A stretch of DNA of 64,000 nucleotides from Candidatus Bathyarchaeota archaeon. Lineage in GTDB: Archaea; Thermoproteota; Bathyarchaeia; Bathyarchaeales; Bathycorpusculaceae. Made by a program: the position numbers and the translations under genes. The stretch is taken from positions 55,840 through 119,839 of the forward strand of contig JAOZHX010000028.1 of assembly GCA_026014665.1 (NCBI GenBank). The letters are read 5' to 3'. Position 1 is the stretch's first letter. Every line of letters begins with the position of its first letter. Below the pieces are notes generated by a model, which was given only the letters and a program-made list of their open reading frames with translations, had not been told where the DNA came from and made no database searches. Shown one piece after another: positions 62,510 through 64,000 of the stretch.

Positions 62510-63435
62510 AGTATTTCACCCACAACGTTGACTGGTTTAGGAATAAGCGAAGTTAAATCCTCAAGCCTTTCTCTGTCAATTGTGGCAAGAACGACTGTGG
62601 CTGGACCAGCAGACTTATTCAAATCTAAGTCCTTCACTTCTATAATTTTGAGTTGTCTGCCAACACCGTAAGCCATCATGGTTGCTTCACTTGCAATCCC
62701 AAACCCGCCCACTGGCGAAATGTCGTGAACATATTTTCGCTGAGATAGCTGAATGACATTTTTAAGGTCTGCTATTTCACCATGTGCTTCTGCCGCTATG
62801 ACTTCTTCTCCGACCTTGGGTTTGCCAATCGCAACGATTAAGTCTCCTGGACAAGTTTTTCCGAGACGTAATTCATCGTCGTTTGCGAACCCAATTACAG
62901 TTAATCCAGCGCCCGTTTGCAGGGTTACAAAGTTGTCTTCCGTGTTCTCCATTATGACCTGATTAGGATCCAAGCCTATGGTTCGAGCTTCACGGCGAAT
63001 GCCCTCCAGAATGGTGTTACCCGTGGGTTCCTTCTCAACTCCTAACGTTACTGAGAGCAAAAGTGGAAAAGCGCCTGTAGCGGTGACATCCATTAAAGCA
63101 ACTCTAGCCAAAAACTTGCCCAATATTCGCCCGTCAACTTTGACGCGGTCCATTTCTTTAGAGCCAACCGAACCGCTCGATGTTGAACCAACAACTATGG
63201 CATGTCCAGTGGGTACCTTTAAGATTGAAACATCGCCTCTACGGGTATAGGCTATCTGGGCTGGTTTAACTTGGAAAACCAATGGTCGAAGCATTGCCCC
63301 GACATTTTCAGTTAGATGCAGGTATATCGTTAGGGCTTGGCGCATGACTTCTGAACGTGTAAGGCTGTGCTTTTTAGCTAATTTATCAAGATCTGAGACG
63401 ACTTTATCTGGTAAACGAACATTTATAATTTCCAA
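62506..63435 (-). CDS. Ribbon-helix-helix domain fused to an AIRS/ThiL-like domain
   Basis: This is a 309-residue protein. Residues 1-43 form a ribbon-helix-helix (VRLPDKVVSDLDKLAKKHSLTRSEVMRQAL), a DNA-binding fold of the CopG/Arc type. The rest resembles the PurM/ThiL/SelD superfamily: VALMDVTATGAFPLLLSVTLGV, GLTVIGFANDDELRLGKTCPGD and a C-terminal VVLATIDRERL...VVGEIL. It may sense a nucleotide or cofactor and repress genes. The exact PurM subgroup is uncertain. It converges on PPAT; a role in CoA regulation is only suggested by place. Confidence 0.8.
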   Translation of the reverse strand: MEIINVRLPDKVVSDLDKLAKKHSLTRSEVMRQALTIYLHLTENVGAMLRPLVFQVKPAQIAYTRRGDVSILKVPTGHAIVVGSTSSGSVGSKEMDRVKVDGRILGKFLARVALMDVTATGAFPLLLSVTLGVEKEPTGNTILEGIRREARTIGLDPNQVIMENTEDNFVTLQTGAGLTVIGFANDDELRLGKTCPGDLIVAIGKPKVGEEVIAAEAHGEIADLKNVIQLSQRKYVHDISPVGGFGIASEATMMAYGVGRQLKIIEVKDLDLNKSAGPATVVLATIDRERLEDLTSLIPKPVNVVGEIL

Positions 63436-63521
63436 GTATAAACACCGTATTACAAACGTGGTGCGTTCAAGCTCTCTTATCTTTTATTCTTAAAAATTGA
63501 TGATTTCAATCCTAACGTCCT

Positions 63522-64000
63522 TTATTTCGCACTTAACAATAAAAAAGAGTTGGGGAAGTTTGCAGTTTCCCGGAAGCAAAACAACCATACTCTAAAGCGT
63601 GTCCTAAGGAACCAGTTCCAAGGAGACCACAAATAATGGTTGCTTGGCGATCTGGGCGTTTGAGGATCTGCAGGATCAGGAGCTGCATCTGGTTTTTGGG
63701 GTGAGGTTGGTGTCGCGCTTGGTTTAGGAGTTGGGGTTGCAGTGGGTTGCGGGGTTCCAGTTGGGTCGGGGGTTGGTGTCGGCGTAGTGGTTGGTCTATG
63801 GGTCTGGGTAGGGGTTGGAGTTGGCGTTGGAGAAGGCGTAGGTGTGGGCGTTGGGGTTGGTGTTGGCGTAGGTGTTTGAGTTGGTTCAGGTGTTGGTGTT
63901 GACGTTGGGCTTTGTGTAGGTGTCGGTGTGGGGCTTGGTGTTGGCGTCGCTGTCGGTGTCGGCGTAGCTGCTGGAGGTTGGTAGGCGTTTACGTATGCTT
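63522..64000 (-). CDS. C-terminal part of a Pro-Thr-rich surface protein, 5'-truncated by window edge
   Basis: Read leftward from the right edge, an open frame of about 158 codons ends at TAA 63522-63524. Residues 10-110 are mostly Thr-Pro repeats (PTPTPTPTP), a typical surface stalk. The tail ([19 protein letters not shown]) is Trp/Arg-rich and not a clear membrane anchor. The upstream domain lies outside the window. Other frames are Gln/His/Arg-rich and less natural. A frameshift near the 3' end cannot be excluded. Confidence 0.6.
   Translation of the reverse strand, partial: AYVNAYQPPAATPTPTATPTPSPTPTPTQSPTSTPTPEPTQTPTPTPTPTPTPTPSPTPTPTPTQTHRPTTTPTPTPDPTGTPQPTATPTPKPSATPTSPQKPDAAPDPADPQTPRSPSNHYLWSPWNWFLRTRFRVWLFCFRETANFPNSFLLLSAK

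Noticed and set aside
63660..63990. GGTGTTGG repeats as a tandem DNA repeat element
   Set aside because: They are explained by a Thr-Pro-rich coding stretch read on the minus strand.
1..64000. CRISPR arrays, insertion sequences, rRNA genes and prophage genes
   Set aside because: No regularly spaced repeats, transposase motifs, rRNA cores or phage structural genes were seen on either strand.
1..64000. Genome-wide reassignment of TAG to a sense codon
   Set aside because: Many genes end at TAG where the protein is complete, for example atpC, atpF, atpB, the TPP decarboxylase and the MetE-like gene. Any recoding would have to be context-dependent.

Overview
The window looks like chromosomal DNA from an anaerobic archaeon of the Bathyarchaeia (MCG) or a close Thermoproteota relative. 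This is inferred from gene content, not from a marker-gene search. The archaeal traits are an A-type ATP synthase, an EF-2-family factor, an Lhr helicase, a Cdc6/Orc1-like AAA+ protein, pyruvoyl arginine decarboxylase, the archaeal CoA pair pantoate kinase plus COG1019 PPAT, an LsrF/ADHS-type aldolase and heterodisulfide reductase B/C. Many starts are TTG or GTG behind GGAGGTGA-like sites, and others look leaderless behind TATA boxes. TAG is a normal stop codon in many of these genes.

Layout. 1-2090 (-): hdrC-hdrB-hydrogenase small subunit-like operon, running off the left edge. 2.5-12.7 kb: antiporter, a beta-helix surface protein, PRC-barrel, MsrB, MscS, cupin, nitroreductase, dehydrogenase, LsrF-like aldolase, a 740-bp non-coding stretch, a zinc ribbon and an ABC exporter. 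12.8-20.2 kb: an MgtA-like P-type ATPase with an unusual C-terminal extension, then small redox and stress proteins (CxxS thioredoxin-like, double CDGSH, cytochrome b5-like, Hsp20) and a Pro/Glu/Ala-rich coiled-coil protein. 20.6-31.9 kb: PadR regulator, tRNA-Lys, and the ATP synthase cluster H-C-(I on the opposite strand)-F-E-A-B-D-USP-small protein-K, then a second MscS. 32-40 kb: regulators, creatininase-like enzyme, phosphodiesterase, GYD, TPR, moaC-moaB-moaA, Cdc6-like protein, arginine decarboxylase. 40-49.7 kb: a giant beta-helix protein, a methyltransferase, HAD, an amino-acid permease, Lhr. 50-60.2 kb: Ogg-like glycosylase, an EF-2 paralogue without the diphthamide loop, an atypical kinase, a secreted protein gene with two internal TAG codons, a TPP-dependent decarboxylase, a MetE-like protein, HIT, and a T4-endonuclease-V-like glycosylase. 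60.3-63.4 kb: an S-component-like transporter, pantoate kinase, PPAT and a ribbon-helix-helix/AIRS-like protein. The right edge cuts a Pro-Thr-rich surface protein.

Several genes appear to work together: electron bifurcation (hdr), A-ATPase, Moco synthesis and CoA synthesis. The most interesting unexplained signals are: (1) paired GTCAAG-N4-CTTGAC palindromes, 33 bp apart, at the same distance upstream of two surface-protein genes 52 kb apart; (2) a long surface-protein gene interrupted only by in-frame TAG codons; (3) four diverged copies of a ~120-bp intergenic element that may derive from a small Cys/His protein gene; (4) a ~165-nt intergenic region able to form mutually exclusive stems; (5) a 48-bp promoter-like repeat; (6) an EF-2-like factor lacking the diphthamide histidine.
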